Source of the DNA: Euphorbia lathyris
Lineage: Eukaryota > Streptophyta > Magnoliopsida > Malpighiales > Euphorbiaceae
Direction of reading: 5' to 3'
NCBI RefSeq assembly: GCF_963576675.1
Contig: NC_088918.1
Coordinates: 36,117,501 to 36,181,500 of the forward strand
DNA length: 64,000 nucleotides
The notes under the pieces are model-generated. The model did no database searches and was not told where the DNA came from. It saw nothing but the letters and a program-made list of their open reading frames with translations. Position numbers and translations under genes: made by a program. Below, piece by piece: positions 43,052-54,059 of the stretch. Numbering within the stretch: position 1 is the first letter of the stretch; each line of letters starts with the position of its first letter.

Positions 43052-43660
43052 GTTAGGGTTGAGTTGAGTTTATGATAGATTTTATACGAATAAGAGAGCG
43101 TGAATTTTGACCGTCTGATCATAAATCAATGGGTATGATTGGTTTTTGGGGGATGAGATAAAAATATTGTCATGAATAGAGTTTATGAATTCACATTTAA
43201 ACTCTTACCGTACAAATAATGAATATAGTTTATGAATTAACATTTTTCTTTTGATTTTTGAAATTGTTAATGTATCAAGAAGATAAATAATGAATCTAAA
43301 ATTTATCAAGAAAAAAAAAAAAACAAAATATTGATGTATCGAGATGATAGATAATGGCTCAAATTTTTATATTTACTTTGACAAAATGATACATGCGTGG
43401 TTTTCAATGTTAGCTGAAAAAAAAAAAAATTTAAGTAAATTATACACATAAGTCTATGACCTTAATCCAATTTTTTTTTAATCTTCATTTCTATATATTT
43501 AGTGTAATATGATCATAGAATTTTGACATAAAATAGGATTGTAAATAATGCATAAATTTGTTTACTCTTTTCAAATTACTTAACTTAGAATGTCAATTAA
43601 ATTTAACCATGTGTTTTTTATAAAAAAAAATGCATTACGCGATCTGCACAGTTTTCAAAT
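43052..43660. other. No gene seen
   Basis: AT-rich sequence to the right of the MULE. Short words such as ATAGTTTATGAATT are repeated, but there are no coding or terminal features. Confidence 0.5.
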
Positions 43661-44112
43661 CTAAGTTGACGGCACCTCTGGTTGGAGAGTGATTCCAGGT
43701 ATGTGTTTGCTCTTCTTCGTGACACAAGTATCACAGTTCTTTGAGAATTACGTCAGGATTGGATCGAGTGTCAACGTATGATTTCTGGAATGCATTTTAC
43801 GGTTTCGCACGTCAACCGCGAATGAACCAGGTTGCTGATGCCCTAACAAAATTTGGTAGGACTTGCTTTGATGCTATGTGGTGGGACTCTTTTCCGATTT
43901 TTTGTTCTAGCTTTCTGTGGGACAATTTTAACGGTCGAGTCTTGTACCGGTTCGCTTAGTTTGTGGGTTGTTTTTTTTCACTCTATTGACTTTTTGTGAC
44001 TTTTTCTTTCTTTTAATATATTCGGGTTTGGGTTTGGAGGCTTAGGTGATGCCAACCTTGTTGGGATTCCTCGGTCTTCTTCCTTTCTCCCCCACTTTCA
44101 ATAAAAAAAATA
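43661..44112 (+). mobile_element. 3' end of an L1-type LINE, 5'-truncated
   Basis: A frame ending at the TAG 43957-43959 contains RMNQVADALTKFGR and MWWDSFP, typical of the RNase H-like C-terminus of plant L1 elements. Two further features support this: a T-rich 3' UTR with GATGCCAACCTTGTTGGG and an A tail at about 44102-44110. The start near 43661 is approximate because target duplications were not resolved. Confidence 0.75.
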
Positions 44113-44238
44113 ATTTATTTTTTTTGGTAGAAAAAAAAAATAATTTATTAAATTTAAAGAATATATACATTCTGATTAATTATATTTATGGTCCTCTAAA
44201 AGTTAAATTTAATAAATTTTTATTTAGAAGAATTATGT

Positions 44239-44258
44239 TATATATATATATATATATA
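44239..44258. repeat. (TA)n microsatellite
   Basis: A run of about ten TA units lies in AT-rich DNA after the LINE tail. Confidence 0.9.
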
Positions 44259-44339
44259 ATTTCATAAATCTATCTTTAACCAAAATAAAAATAAATATTT
44301 TAAATGTGATTTTTAGTTTAATAATGTGAAAATAGGTTA

Positions 44340-44613
44340 ATTCTAACCTATTAATGGTTTAAAATGTCTGATAAAAAAGACCACAATTTCGTCAGAATGT
44401 ACATTTTTTTCCGTCAGAATTCATCAAATCTATTAACAAAGAAACTTTCTGTCAGATAAAGTGGCGGGAATGTTCCTGCCATGATTGTTTGATGAAATTT
44501 TTCATTCTGTCAGAAGTATTGACGGAATTTCGCCAGATATTATTAATGGATTGATGGATTGTTTTTTCCTTAGAGCATTAATTCCATTAGTAAACATGTA
44601 TTTTCTAGTAGTG
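44340..44613. mobile_element. Terminal fragment of a CACTA transposon
   Basis: The right end inverted reads CACTACTAGAAAAT, a CACTA terminus. Upstream are repeated TCTGTCAG/CCGTCAGAAT words in both directions, as in CACTA subterminal regions. The opposite terminus was not found, so this is one end only. It abuts Copia-I. Confidence 0.7.
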
Positions 44614-45660
44614 AAACCTCACAACCTTTGAGAATGACTAAATTAGCGACTAGTCAAACTTTGTATCTTTTGATACTATTATCAACCGTTCACTTTATAT
44701 TAGGAATCCACTCGTTCCAAAATACTTTCCATCCCTCTAGTATATCAATTAATTGGTATATATAGTTCGATTTTATGGAAGTCATTTCTTCTTTCATTGC
44801 GTTAATCCATTTATTGTTTATGGCATGAGAGAGCCGCTTTGATATTTATAGGCTCTACATCATCTTGTAGAGTGATTAAAAGAATCATGCCTTCAATACT
44901 GAATCAACGACCCGCCTTAGATATTGAATCGATGAAGTTCAACTTTCGTATTTTAGTACGAATTGGTTCTAAGACTAGATAAACATATCTTTTACAGTCA
45001 TCATAATTTGAAATATTCTCACTTGAACCATGTCCTATACTCCCATATGAGTCAGGAATCATACTCCCACTTAAGATATTCGGAACATTTTGAGTTCCTG
45101 AAACATTTTCTTTCTCCTCAAAATTTCCTCCATTCAAATGGATAGATCTGTTCGAATCTAATTCCTCCTATTAAGTGTGATCATGGTAAACTTTGCACTC
45201 CGTCACTATCCATTTTATCCCACTAGGACATTTTTTTTATATGTTCGGGTATCTTATAAAGATACACTTTTTAATCTATCAGTCCTAGTTTCTCAAAACT
45301 TTGCTCGAGGTATCATGAGAAAAATGATGCAACCCCACGGTTTAAGTTGATTTAAATTGGATTTGCAACTTGTCGATAACTCATGAAGTAAAAGTGACAG
45401 ATTTGGAAACAACTCGGTTAAGGGCATAAATGGACTTAAGCAAGAGCATCTCTCCAATACGAAATTGTTTATTTTCTTTATCCCTTATTAACCTAACCAT
45501 AACATGAAGAATTCTATTTCTCCTCGGCAAGATCATTGTTTCATAGAGTGCACAGAATTGATAACTGATGTTAAATTCATTTTCATCACATAAAGTTTTG
45601 AATGTCTTAAATATATTCTTAACCATGTTCATTTCTTAAAGATTAATCTTTCCATATAAT
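44614..45660 (-). pseudogene. Copia-I, decayed Ty1/copia pol fragment
   Basis: On the minus strand, right to left, an integrase core remnant (KTLCDENEFNI then RRNRILHVMVRL, 45381-45632) is followed by a connector (44904-45137). The N-terminal part of RT comes next (AINNKWINAMKEEM, then IKRYKV.LVAN, about 44640-44840). Stops and shifts are frequent. The RT is cut at the CACTA end. It is clearly older than Copia-A to D. Confidence 0.72.
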
Positions 45661-46802
45661 TGATCCTCAACAAAGTCTATAAACTTTTTAAAGCATGTTA
45701 AAACTTCAAATTTCAAATTTCTGAAAATAAATGTTTTCAAAATTCCATTGACGATTTCAAAATGGAAAATTTCAAGAATTAAAGTTGTTTAGTATCACAC
45801 TCAATATTGAACCATGTTTTCGGAAATTTTATATCGCCATTTTCTGAGTTTTCTCTTTTTACCTAATCATTTTTCCACTCCTAACCAAATAACACCTAAA
45901 TGATCTCAAAACTTAAAAGTTCAAAAATTAAAATTGTTTGGAATATCAATTCCATCATATCTAAAATTGAGGATTACTTATTATTAGAGTGTTATCAGAG
46001 TAATTAAGGTTGAGTGATTTTTATGTTAATAAATATAAAAGCCGAGAGGGACTTATATATTAGATCGTGAAATTGAATAGTCACAATGTTTATTATTATT
46101 ATTATTATTATTTTGTAAGAAATGGTCACAATGTTAATGTTAGTAAGAGAAAAGTTGAATGGCATGGGTGTAATTTACCCCCTTAAATTATAAAGAAACT
46201 TGCACCTTCAAATTGTCAATTATGAAGTTGAACTTATGTATTGTGTGTTTGTCTTTTGGTTGGAAAATGACACAAAAGTGCCCCCACTAATTTCTAATAT
46301 CTGTCTAAATAATGTTTAACACTCCTAAATTGTACACTTAATGATTATAATTTTATTTATTTAGTAAAAGCACATTCCAGAACAAATTACTGAAACAGAA
46401 ACAGAATTATTGTGTACTTTTTTAAACAAAAAAAAAAAGAAAATACAAATAATTTAATTAAGAGAAAGGTTTGGTCCATTAGAAAGAATATATTAAAATT
46501 AGATGTAGGCAACTTCACAGACAGTTTTTGCTATAAGTATTGACCTATGATCGACAGCGATGATATCCACAATTTTAATATTATTACAAAACCAATTAAA
46601 CTATTAATTAAAAACGAACATGCTAATGGCAGATTTGACCCACCATCAAAATTAGTGTTTATATATAGGTATAAAATAAACATTTTTTATTTTATTTTGA
46701 AATTAGTTTATTTATTTGCCACTATGGTTATTAAAATATCAGAAAAAATAGAGAATTTTAAGGAAAATGAAACAAAACAAATCAATATTGATGTTTATTT
46801 TT
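45661..46802. other. No gene seen
   Basis: About 1.1 kb of AT-rich DNA with no domain-bearing frame. An 85-codon open stretch at 46547-46804 has low-complexity Ile/Lys/Phe composition and looks accidental. A (TTA)n microsatellite lies at 46091-46112. Confidence 0.5.
46091..46112. repeat. (TTA)n microsatellite
   Basis: About seven ATT/TTA units in a row. Confidence 0.9.
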
Positions 46803-47056
46803 AAGTACAGTGTTCGCAATATATTTATAGTATTTATAACTCACTTGCGTTTTTCTTAACTTTTCTAAACTTTTCTCCTCCACTTTCTTTTTGTTTGTTC
46901 TCATTCCTCTTCTTTTGTTCAAACACTTATTTTTCATTTATTAATATATTGCGGGTTTGTCAGTTCTTGGGCCACGGTGTGCTCACCCCGTCCAAGTTCT
47001 GTCTCGTCCCAATTTCTATAAAAAAAAGTATAGTGTTCGCGATATATTTATAATAT
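46803..47056 (+). mobile_element. Short retroposon-like insert between long direct repeats
   Basis: A direct repeat of about 30 bases (AAGTACAGTGTTCGCAATAT and onward at 46803-46838; AAGTATAGTGTTCGCGATAT and onward at 47026-47056) flanks about 190 bases. The insert ends in a short A run (TTCTATAAAAAAAA). This is what a truncated LINE or SINE with target duplications looks like. The body has CCACGGTGTGCTCACCCC but no domain I can name. Confidence 0.5.
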
Positions 47057-47099
47057 ATACTAATTTTCAATTTTAACGTGTACGTGGAAAAAAATGTAT

Positions 47100-47911
47100 A
47101 AAATCGGACATGTCAGAGAGATCTCCTCTTAAGGCATCAACCTCCAATGGAAGCATAAACACCTTCATAAAAAATGACAATGGTAAAATTCTCAGCTCCT
47201 CTATTTACAAATCTATCAAACCTTGTTGGATCATAGACACCGGAGCCACATACCACATCATTTGTTCTATGATACATACGAAAGGATTGGGAACTCCAGT
47301 GTAAGTCTCCAAAATGGGGAAAAGGTTAATGTTGAGTACGTAGGAACTGTCATTTTAAGTCCTAAGCTTGCTCTACATAAGGTCTTGTGCATCTCAAAAT
47401 TCGAATATAACTTAATATCAACTAGCAAGCTATTGAGTGCAAATCAGATTAACATTGTTATAACTGGTTCCCTATGCCTCATACAGGATAGTGTAAGCTT
47501 GGAGAAGATCGAATTGGCTAGGGAAAGGGAAGGATTATACTACTTGGAATATCCGGTGTCTACAATAGTCAGTAGTTGTTCAGTTTTATCTCTTTCAATC
47601 AAAGCTAATATGTGGCATTTAGGTTTGGACACCCCTCCTCTGAGAGGATGAAAATGTTGGAACGTCCTTGTAATGATTAGAAAACTATCAGTGGAATGCC
47701 CTGTGATGTTTGTCCACGGGCAAAACAAAAGAATTTGCCTTATATCTTGAGTTCTAACATTGCTAAACATGTTTTTGACAAGATACAAGTAGATATTTGG
47801 GGTCCAGTTAGGGAGTCATATTCTGATGAACATTATTTCCTCACCATACTTGATGACAACACTAGATACACTTGGGTAACAATGCTACAAACGAAAGGGG
47901 AGGCAAGCAAC
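47100..47911 (+). pseudogene. Copia-E fragment: protease, pre-integrase and start of integrase
   Basis: The frames show a protease site WIIDTGATYHI with intact DTGA (about 47227), a pre-integrase block (LHKVLCISKFEYNLISTSKL) and an integrase start (MPCDVCPRAKQ, VDIWGPV, FLTILDDNTRYTWVTML; 47696-47911). Two shifts or stops separate the parts. Copia-D interrupts it at 47911 after GCAAC. The continuation should lie beyond the right edge of the window. Confidence 0.82.
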
Positions 47912-49354
47912 TGTTGAAACACCTTTCCATAAGATTTTCATTTGTCAAAATCATCCATGATTAAGAGACAATTAAATTTAAGTGCTTTGATTTAATTGTA
48001 CTAATTTGTTTGTTCAATGTTGAGTATAAACTTAAAAACAAAAAGATATAAAAAGTAAGACAGGATGAAGTCAGCATGAGATCAAAGAACAAGCTGAGTA
48101 GAATCGAACTAAGTATCAAAGAATAGAAGCCTGAAGTTCAACAAAGCTAAGTGGAATGGAACTCAGCATTAGAAGCCCTCTCAAAAGTTGTCTTGCAAAA
48201 CAAAACTGACCAAAAGATAACTCAGCATAGGAGTTGACAACAAACAACAAATTAGAAGCTAAGTAATCTTCAGGACAGCATGAGAGATCCGTTCACTAGA
48301 AGACAAGTTTTGCAAACCTTCTGCACCAATAATTGAATCCTCGGAATTACGCAAAAGACACATTCCGAGATGCATGGGTCAACAGATTATTGCTAAAAGA
48401 CAACTGCCATAAAAAGACAACGTCAGTAGGAAGAAGACAAGTCTGACGTCTGAAGAAATCAGAGGATAGGATTGGCCTGCAAAACCTGAAGCTGACCAGA
48501 AGCTGTCTCCTAAAAGAGCCGTTTTGGACTTAACGGCTAAATCATTTCAAATGATCCAACTCCAGATTTTCCTCTATATAAAGACAATCAAAATCCTTGG
48601 ATCATTGCCGAAGTACAACAAGAAAAATACAAGAGAGAAAAATACAAGTTCAAAAGCACTCAAAAACAAGAAAGAGATCTTACACCCATTTTCTATTCCT
48701 GTGTAAATGCTAGATTGATTGTTTGTAATCATCTAAAGTGTTCTTCATTTGAAAAAGAACAAATTGTATCAATCGTGATATTTAGAGTGTTGTGCTGAGT
48801 GTTGGGTTGTAAACATTCAGTGGTAGAGAAATTTAAGTACTGGGTTGTGGTGCTTAGTAGGAGTTGAGTAGAAGAATAGAGGATGATACTCTTGCATATT
48901 CAACTGCCTTGTAAACGGTTTGTGCTCTACCTTTAAAGAGCTCAGTATTGGATTCTAAAAGCCCGGAGGACTCTGGGGACTGGACGTAGGCGGAGAGGCC
49001 GAACCAGGATAAGTCGTACTGAGTAATTTCTAACTCTCTCAATATATATATATATATATGTGCATGTGTTGTCTGTTGAATTTACTCAGCATATAAATCA
49101 TTTAAGCTGATACTGAGTAAATTAGAGTGCTGAGTTGGAAGCTGACACAGAAAGTGTCAATTCCCAACTCACAAGTAAAACAGCCTTAGTCAACATCTGA
49201 CCAAAGCTGTCTTACATCAAGATCGGCCGTGCTGACCAAAAGCTGAGTTAACAAACTCATCAAAATTATCAAGTCAGTATAATTAAATTAGCGAAAAAGT
49301 TACATTATTTCCTAACCCCTCCCCCCCCTTGGAACTAATCGCACGGGACCAACA
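47912..49354 (+). repeat. Copia-D LTR 1
   Basis: The 1443-bp LTR starts TGTTGAAACACC and ends GGGACCAACA. A C run (about 49319-49328) lies 26 bases before the end. It is nearly identical by eye to LTR 2. Confidence 0.92.
48573..48582 (+). promoter_or_regulatory. TATA box in Copia-D LTR 1
   Basis: TCTATATAAA in a non-repetitive part of the LTR is the best core-promoter candidate. It is conserved in LTR 2 at about 57962-57971. Confidence 0.6.
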
Positions 49355-49356
49355 AG

Positions 49357-49368
49357 TGGTATCAGAGC
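49357..49368 (+). promoter_or_regulatory. Primer binding site of Copia-D unit 1
   Basis: TGGTATCAGAGC is two bases after the LTR end and complementary to initiator Met tRNA. Confidence 0.94.
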
Positions 49369-49416
49369 TTAAGCTCACTACTCTAAGATATAACTATCTT
49401 GAGCGGATCCCCATAA

Positions 49417-50634
49417 ATGGCTGAGAACAGCACTCGTTTTCTTCCAGGGAACCAAACAACACAGATACTCCCTGAGGGATTATCTATTAGTCGACCTCCC
49501 CTATTCTTTGGATCCAACTATACATTCTGGAAGAATAGGATGAAGAACTTTATTCAAGCCACAAACATGAGTGCATGGCTTGCAATAGTTCAAGGCCCAT
49601 ACGTGCCATATAAAACTGTTAACAATGAGAAAGTTGTTAAGAGTGAAACTGAGTGGTCAGAAGATGACCTTAGAAAACTTCAAAATAATACTTCGGCTAT
49701 CAATATGCTTCACTGTGCTTTAGATGTTGCAGAATACAATAAAATATCAGGTTGTGAGTCAGCATAGGAGATATGGAAAAAGCTCGAGGTGACATACGAA
49801 GGTACAAGCAAGGTCAAAGAGTCAAAGGTAAATCAACACATGAGATTGTATGAGCTGTTCGAAATGAACGACAACGAGGACATCTCCAGCATGAATGCTA
49901 GATTCACTAATATCATAAATGAGCTAAAAAGATTCAGCAATAACTTCACCGAAGAAGAACAAGTGAAGAAAATCTTGAGAAGCTTACCTAAGAGCTGGCA
50001 AGCTAAGAAAACTGCAGTAGAAGAAGCTCAGGACCTGACTACATACAAGTATGACGAGCTAATCGGATCTCTGTTGACTCATGAGATCTCAATGCAAAAC
50101 TTTGAATCTAAAGAGAAAGAAAAGTCAGAAGACAAGAAACAAAAGTCACTTGTCATGAAAGCTGACTCGACCGAAGCTGACTCATCAGACGATGAGGAAA
50201 TGGCCACACGAAAAATGAAGAAGCTGTTTAGGATGAATGAAAAGAACAGCAGAAGGCCATTCAGAAAAAATGACAGATACAAAGCTGAGTCCAGTGACAA
50301 ATACAAGAAGGACAGCTCCAAGTCTGTCACATGTTTTGAGTGCCACCAAACTGGGCACATCGAGTCAAGCTGCCCAAACCTCAAAAAAGATAAGAAGGGA
50401 AACAAGAAAGCAATGGTAGCAATATGGAGTGACAGTGATGAGTCAACATCATCCGAAGCTGATGCAAATGAAACAGCAAACATATGCTTCATGGCCGATG
50501 ATGCTGATCACTCACAATCTGAGCAAGCTGACCTCTCTGATGAAACTGACCAGGAGGCACACAACAATGAGGTAACACCCTTACTCTTGTTTAGAAATGA
50601 GATGGTAACCCAACTATTAAGTCAGTCTCCTTAG
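49417..50634 (+). pseudogene. gag: Copia-D unit 1 gag
   Basis: The frame starts at ATG 49417 with STRFLPGNQTTQILPEGLSI and a UBN2-type core. A TAG at 49765-49767 replaces the Gln codon seen in Copia-C (ESAQEIWKK). The frame then continues with a charged Ser/Asp-rich region and one zinc knuckle (CFECHQTGHIESSC, about 50335-50376). Near 50604-50612 a deletion at the short homology GGTAA joins gag to the middle of the protease region, removing further knuckles and the protease active site. Confidence 0.88.
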
Positions 50635-51806
50635 TTAAAGGTCTCAAATACAATCTGCTGAGTGTAGCTCAGCTTTTCAAGAGCGGCAGAAAGGTTGTAT
50701 TTGGTGATACTAAGTGTCAAATACTCGAGGGAAAAACAAACGAATTGATTTTAACTGCCCCTCGTGTAGACAATGTATACATGCCGAGTTTAGAAAAACA
50801 GTTTTCTAAAAACATATGCTTAATGTCTAAAGAGGATAACTCCTGGCTACGGCATAGAAGACTTGGTCATGTAAGCATGGACCTTCTTGCCAAATTAGCT
50901 AGAAAGCAACTAGTTGAGGGATTGCCCAAACTTAAATTTGAAAAAGATCAATTGTGTAAAGCTTGTCAGCAAGGCAAACAAACTAAGAAATCATTTCAAA
51001 GTAAAAATATTGTCTCAACCAAGAGACCATTGGAATTACTACACTTGCATATTTTCGGACCTATCCAGCCACTCAGCCTGGGAGGTAAGAAATTTTCCTT
51101 GGTCATTGTAGACGATTTCTCTCGGTACACTTGGATCATCTTGCTGAGTAGCAAGGATGAAACATTTGAGATGTTTACCACATTGATTAAAAAGCTTGAA
51201 ATTGACAAAGACCTAAGAGTAGCTCATATTAGAAGCAACAATGGTGGAGAATTCAAAAACTAACAGTTTGATGAATTCTGTGAAACCAGTGGTATTGACC
51301 ATAATTTCCATGCTCCTAGAACACCTCAACAGAATGGGGTTGTTGAAAGAAAGAACAGAACAATTGTCGAAATTGCTAGAACCATGCTGAGTGAAAATAG
51401 GCTTCCAAAGTATTTCTGGGGTGAAGTTGTCCACACAGCATGCTATATTCTCAATAGGGCTTTAGTTAGACCTATTCTTAAGAAAACCCCATATGAACTT
51501 TGGAAAGGACGAAAGCCAAACATTAGCTACTTTCGTGCCTTTGGGTGTAAATGTTATATACTCAACACGAAAGACAATCTTGCAAAATTTGATGCCAAAG
51601 CTGACGAAGCGATCTTTTTAGGGTACTCAACTAACAGCAAAGCATATAGGGTATATAATATGCGAACTCAGGTTGTAGAAGAGTCTGTCCATGTTGAGTT
51701 GATGAAGCTGACCCTGCAGGAAAGTCAACCCAGCACACTGAAGATGAACCAAGCTCAGCTTCCGCTGATCAAAATGGAGCCTCTGAGTCATCAATACAAG
51801 GGCTGA
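50613..51806 (+). pseudogene. pol: Copia-D unit 1 protease tail, pre-integrase and integrase
   Basis: The segment starts inside protease (PTIKSVSLVKGL) and passes through the pre-integrase (SWLRHRRLGHVSMDLLAKL) and HHCC region (CKACQQGK) into the integrase core. Two of the three catalytic acidic residues are altered: HLHIFGP has His where Copia-C has Asp, and RSNNGGEF has Asn for Asp. The Glu in VVERKNRT remains. A TAA at 51261-51263 follows EFKN. This integrase is therefore inactive as encoded. Confidence 0.88.
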
Positions 51807-53554
51807 CCAAAGGTAAGCAAGAGATGGAAATAACCTTTTCTGACCAATCTATTCATGCAGAGATTGTAGAAACACCTGTTCCAAACAACTCAACATTGCC
51901 CAAAGAAATAAAAATACTAAGAGGACATTCAGAAAAGTCCATTCTTGATGCTGTTGATAACAAGCTGATGACAAGAGATCAGCTTAGGAAGTTCCTCAGC
52001 AACGTTGCTTTTGTATCAGTACATGAACCAAAGAACTTTGCTGATGCTGAGCACGATGAATATTGGATCAATGCTATGCAAGAAGAGCTCGACCAATTCA
52101 CAAAAAATGAGGTATGGGATTTAGTACCTAAGCCTAGAAATCAAAAGTCCATAGGAACTAAGTGGGTCTTTAGAAACAAACTAGATGAGCATGGAAATGT
52201 AGTCAGAAACAAGGCTCGACTTGTAGCTCAAGGCTATAGTCAGCAAGAGGGTATTGACTATGGTGAAACTTTTGCACCAGTTGCTAGGCTAGAAGCTATA
52301 CGTATATTGTGTGCCTATGCCAGTTTTATGAACTTTAAATTATATCAAATGGATGTTAAAAGTGCATTTCTTAATGGCTTTATAAACGAAGAGGTATATG
52401 TTAACCAACATCCTAGGTTTGAAGATCCAAAATTCTCAAACCACGTTTATAAACTCAAGAAGGCCATGTATGGCCTGAAGCAAGCTCCAAGAGCTTGGTA
52501 TGAGAGGTTGACCAACTTCCTACTGACCAGGAACTATGTCAGAGGAAAAGCTGACACAACCTTGTTCATTAAGAAAAAGGGTAAACATACCCTACTTGCA
52601 CAAATATATGTAGATGATATAATCTTTGGTGCTACTGATGAATCTTTGTGCAAAGAATTTAGTAAATAGATGCAAACTGAGTTCGAAATGTCTATGATGG
52701 GAGAACTCAACTTCTTCCTTGGACCTTAAATCAAGCAAGGTAAGAACGACATCTTTGTTAGTCAGTCTAAGTACACCAAAGAGATGTTAAAGAAATTTGA
52801 TATGGAAGACTGCAAGCCCATATCAACCCCAATGGGTACTGATACTGTCCTATGCAAAGATGAGAAAAGTAAGTCAGTAGATAGCAACTTAAATCGAGGT
52901 ATGATAGGCTCTTAACTTTATCTCACTGTTAGTAGACCTGATATCCAGTACTCAGTATGTTATTGTGCAAGATATCAAGCTGACCCCAGGGAATCTCACC
53001 TTATAGCTGTCAAAAGAATTTTTAGATATTTGTAGAGCTCAGTTGCTGCAGGTTTATGGTATCCAACCTCAAATGACTTCACAATCATTGGATATACTGA
53101 TGCTGACTATGGACGAGATAAGCTAGAACATAAGAGTACTTCAGGAGGATGTCATTTCCTTGGAAGCTGTCTAGTATCTTGGTTCAGCAAGAAGCAGTCA
53201 TCAGTTGCCTTGTCTACAACTGAAGCTGAGTACGTTGCTGCTGGAAGTTGTGTTGCCCAAGTCTTATGGATTAAGCAACAACTTGAAGATTATGGAGTAA
53301 AAACCAAAACAATAGAGATCAAATGTGACAACAAGAGTGCCATTGATCTATCCAAGAATCCAATCCAACACAACAGGATGAAGCATGTCAGCATAAGGCA
53401 TCACTTCATCAGAGATCACGTACTAAAGGGCGAGATCAAGCTGGCCTACGTACCAACAGATGAACAACTTGCAGATATCTTCACCAAGCCCTTGGCTCGT
53501 GAACAATTCAACATACTAAGGGAAGCTATCGGTATGTCTAATCCTCTTCAATAA
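51807..53554 (+). pseudogene. pol: Copia-D unit 1 reverse transcriptase and RNase H
   Basis: An open part (51824-52669) has [44 protein letters not shown] and YVDDIIFGA (about 52605). Four stops follow between 52667 and 53035. The RNase H part (YTDADYG, TTEAEYVAAG, CDNKSAIDL, IRHHFIRDHV) is then open to the TAA 53552-53554. Catalytic residues are mostly kept, but the frame cannot be translated whole. Confidence 0.88.
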
Positions 53555-54059
53555 CTCTTTGTGAAAAATTGAATGTTGAGTGATTACCATGCTGAGTGAA
53601 CTCCATATTAGTAACCACTGCATGCTGAGCTTAAAATGTAGAAAATCACCCTATGTTGAGTAGATGTACATGCTGAGTGATTATCTTATACTATGTTACT
53701 AAGAGATAAGACATTCATCTACGTAGAACTAGGTACTCAGTATCACAAACGCTTCGCATTCTAGCAAAACTGAGTTAAAGCCCATTTGCACCATTAAATG
53801 CTAACACGTGTAATAAATAGCGCCTAGGATAACGTAAGCAATAATGGCAAAACCCATGCGCCGAACGTGTCATAAATGACAGAATCTCTGTCGATTGAAT
53901 AACCCAAGGAAAAACGGCTAGTTCAAAGCATAGGGTCGATTTAAATTCTTATAAATAGTGGAAGACTTCCCACTTAATCCTCTCTACGATTGAAACCTTT
54001 AGCATTCGAATCTCTCTCTCTCTAAATTCCAAAATTCTTCGAAAATTTCTAAGAAGAAA
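53555..54059 (+). other. Spacer between Copia-D RNase H and the extra ORF
   Basis: About 500 bases without coding signal. Several GCTGAGTGA / TGTTGAGT-like words are scattered, as in the equivalent Copia-C spacer. A TC-rich stretch (about 54011-54023) lies some 40 bases before the ATG at 54060. This region could act as promoter, intron or leader for the extra ORF; the mechanism is unknown. Confidence 0.5.

Noticed and set aside
48524..48706. 60-codon frame in the Copia-D LTR, repeated at 57913-58095
   Set aside because: It lies over the TATA box in both LTRs and has no known motif; LTR sequence identity alone explains its duplication.
50079..50492. 137-139-codon Ser/Leu/Phe-rich frames antisense to Copia-D gag (also 59461-59880)
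   Set aside because: They mirror the acidic, Ser-rich gag codons on the other strand and occur in both copies only because gag is duplicated.
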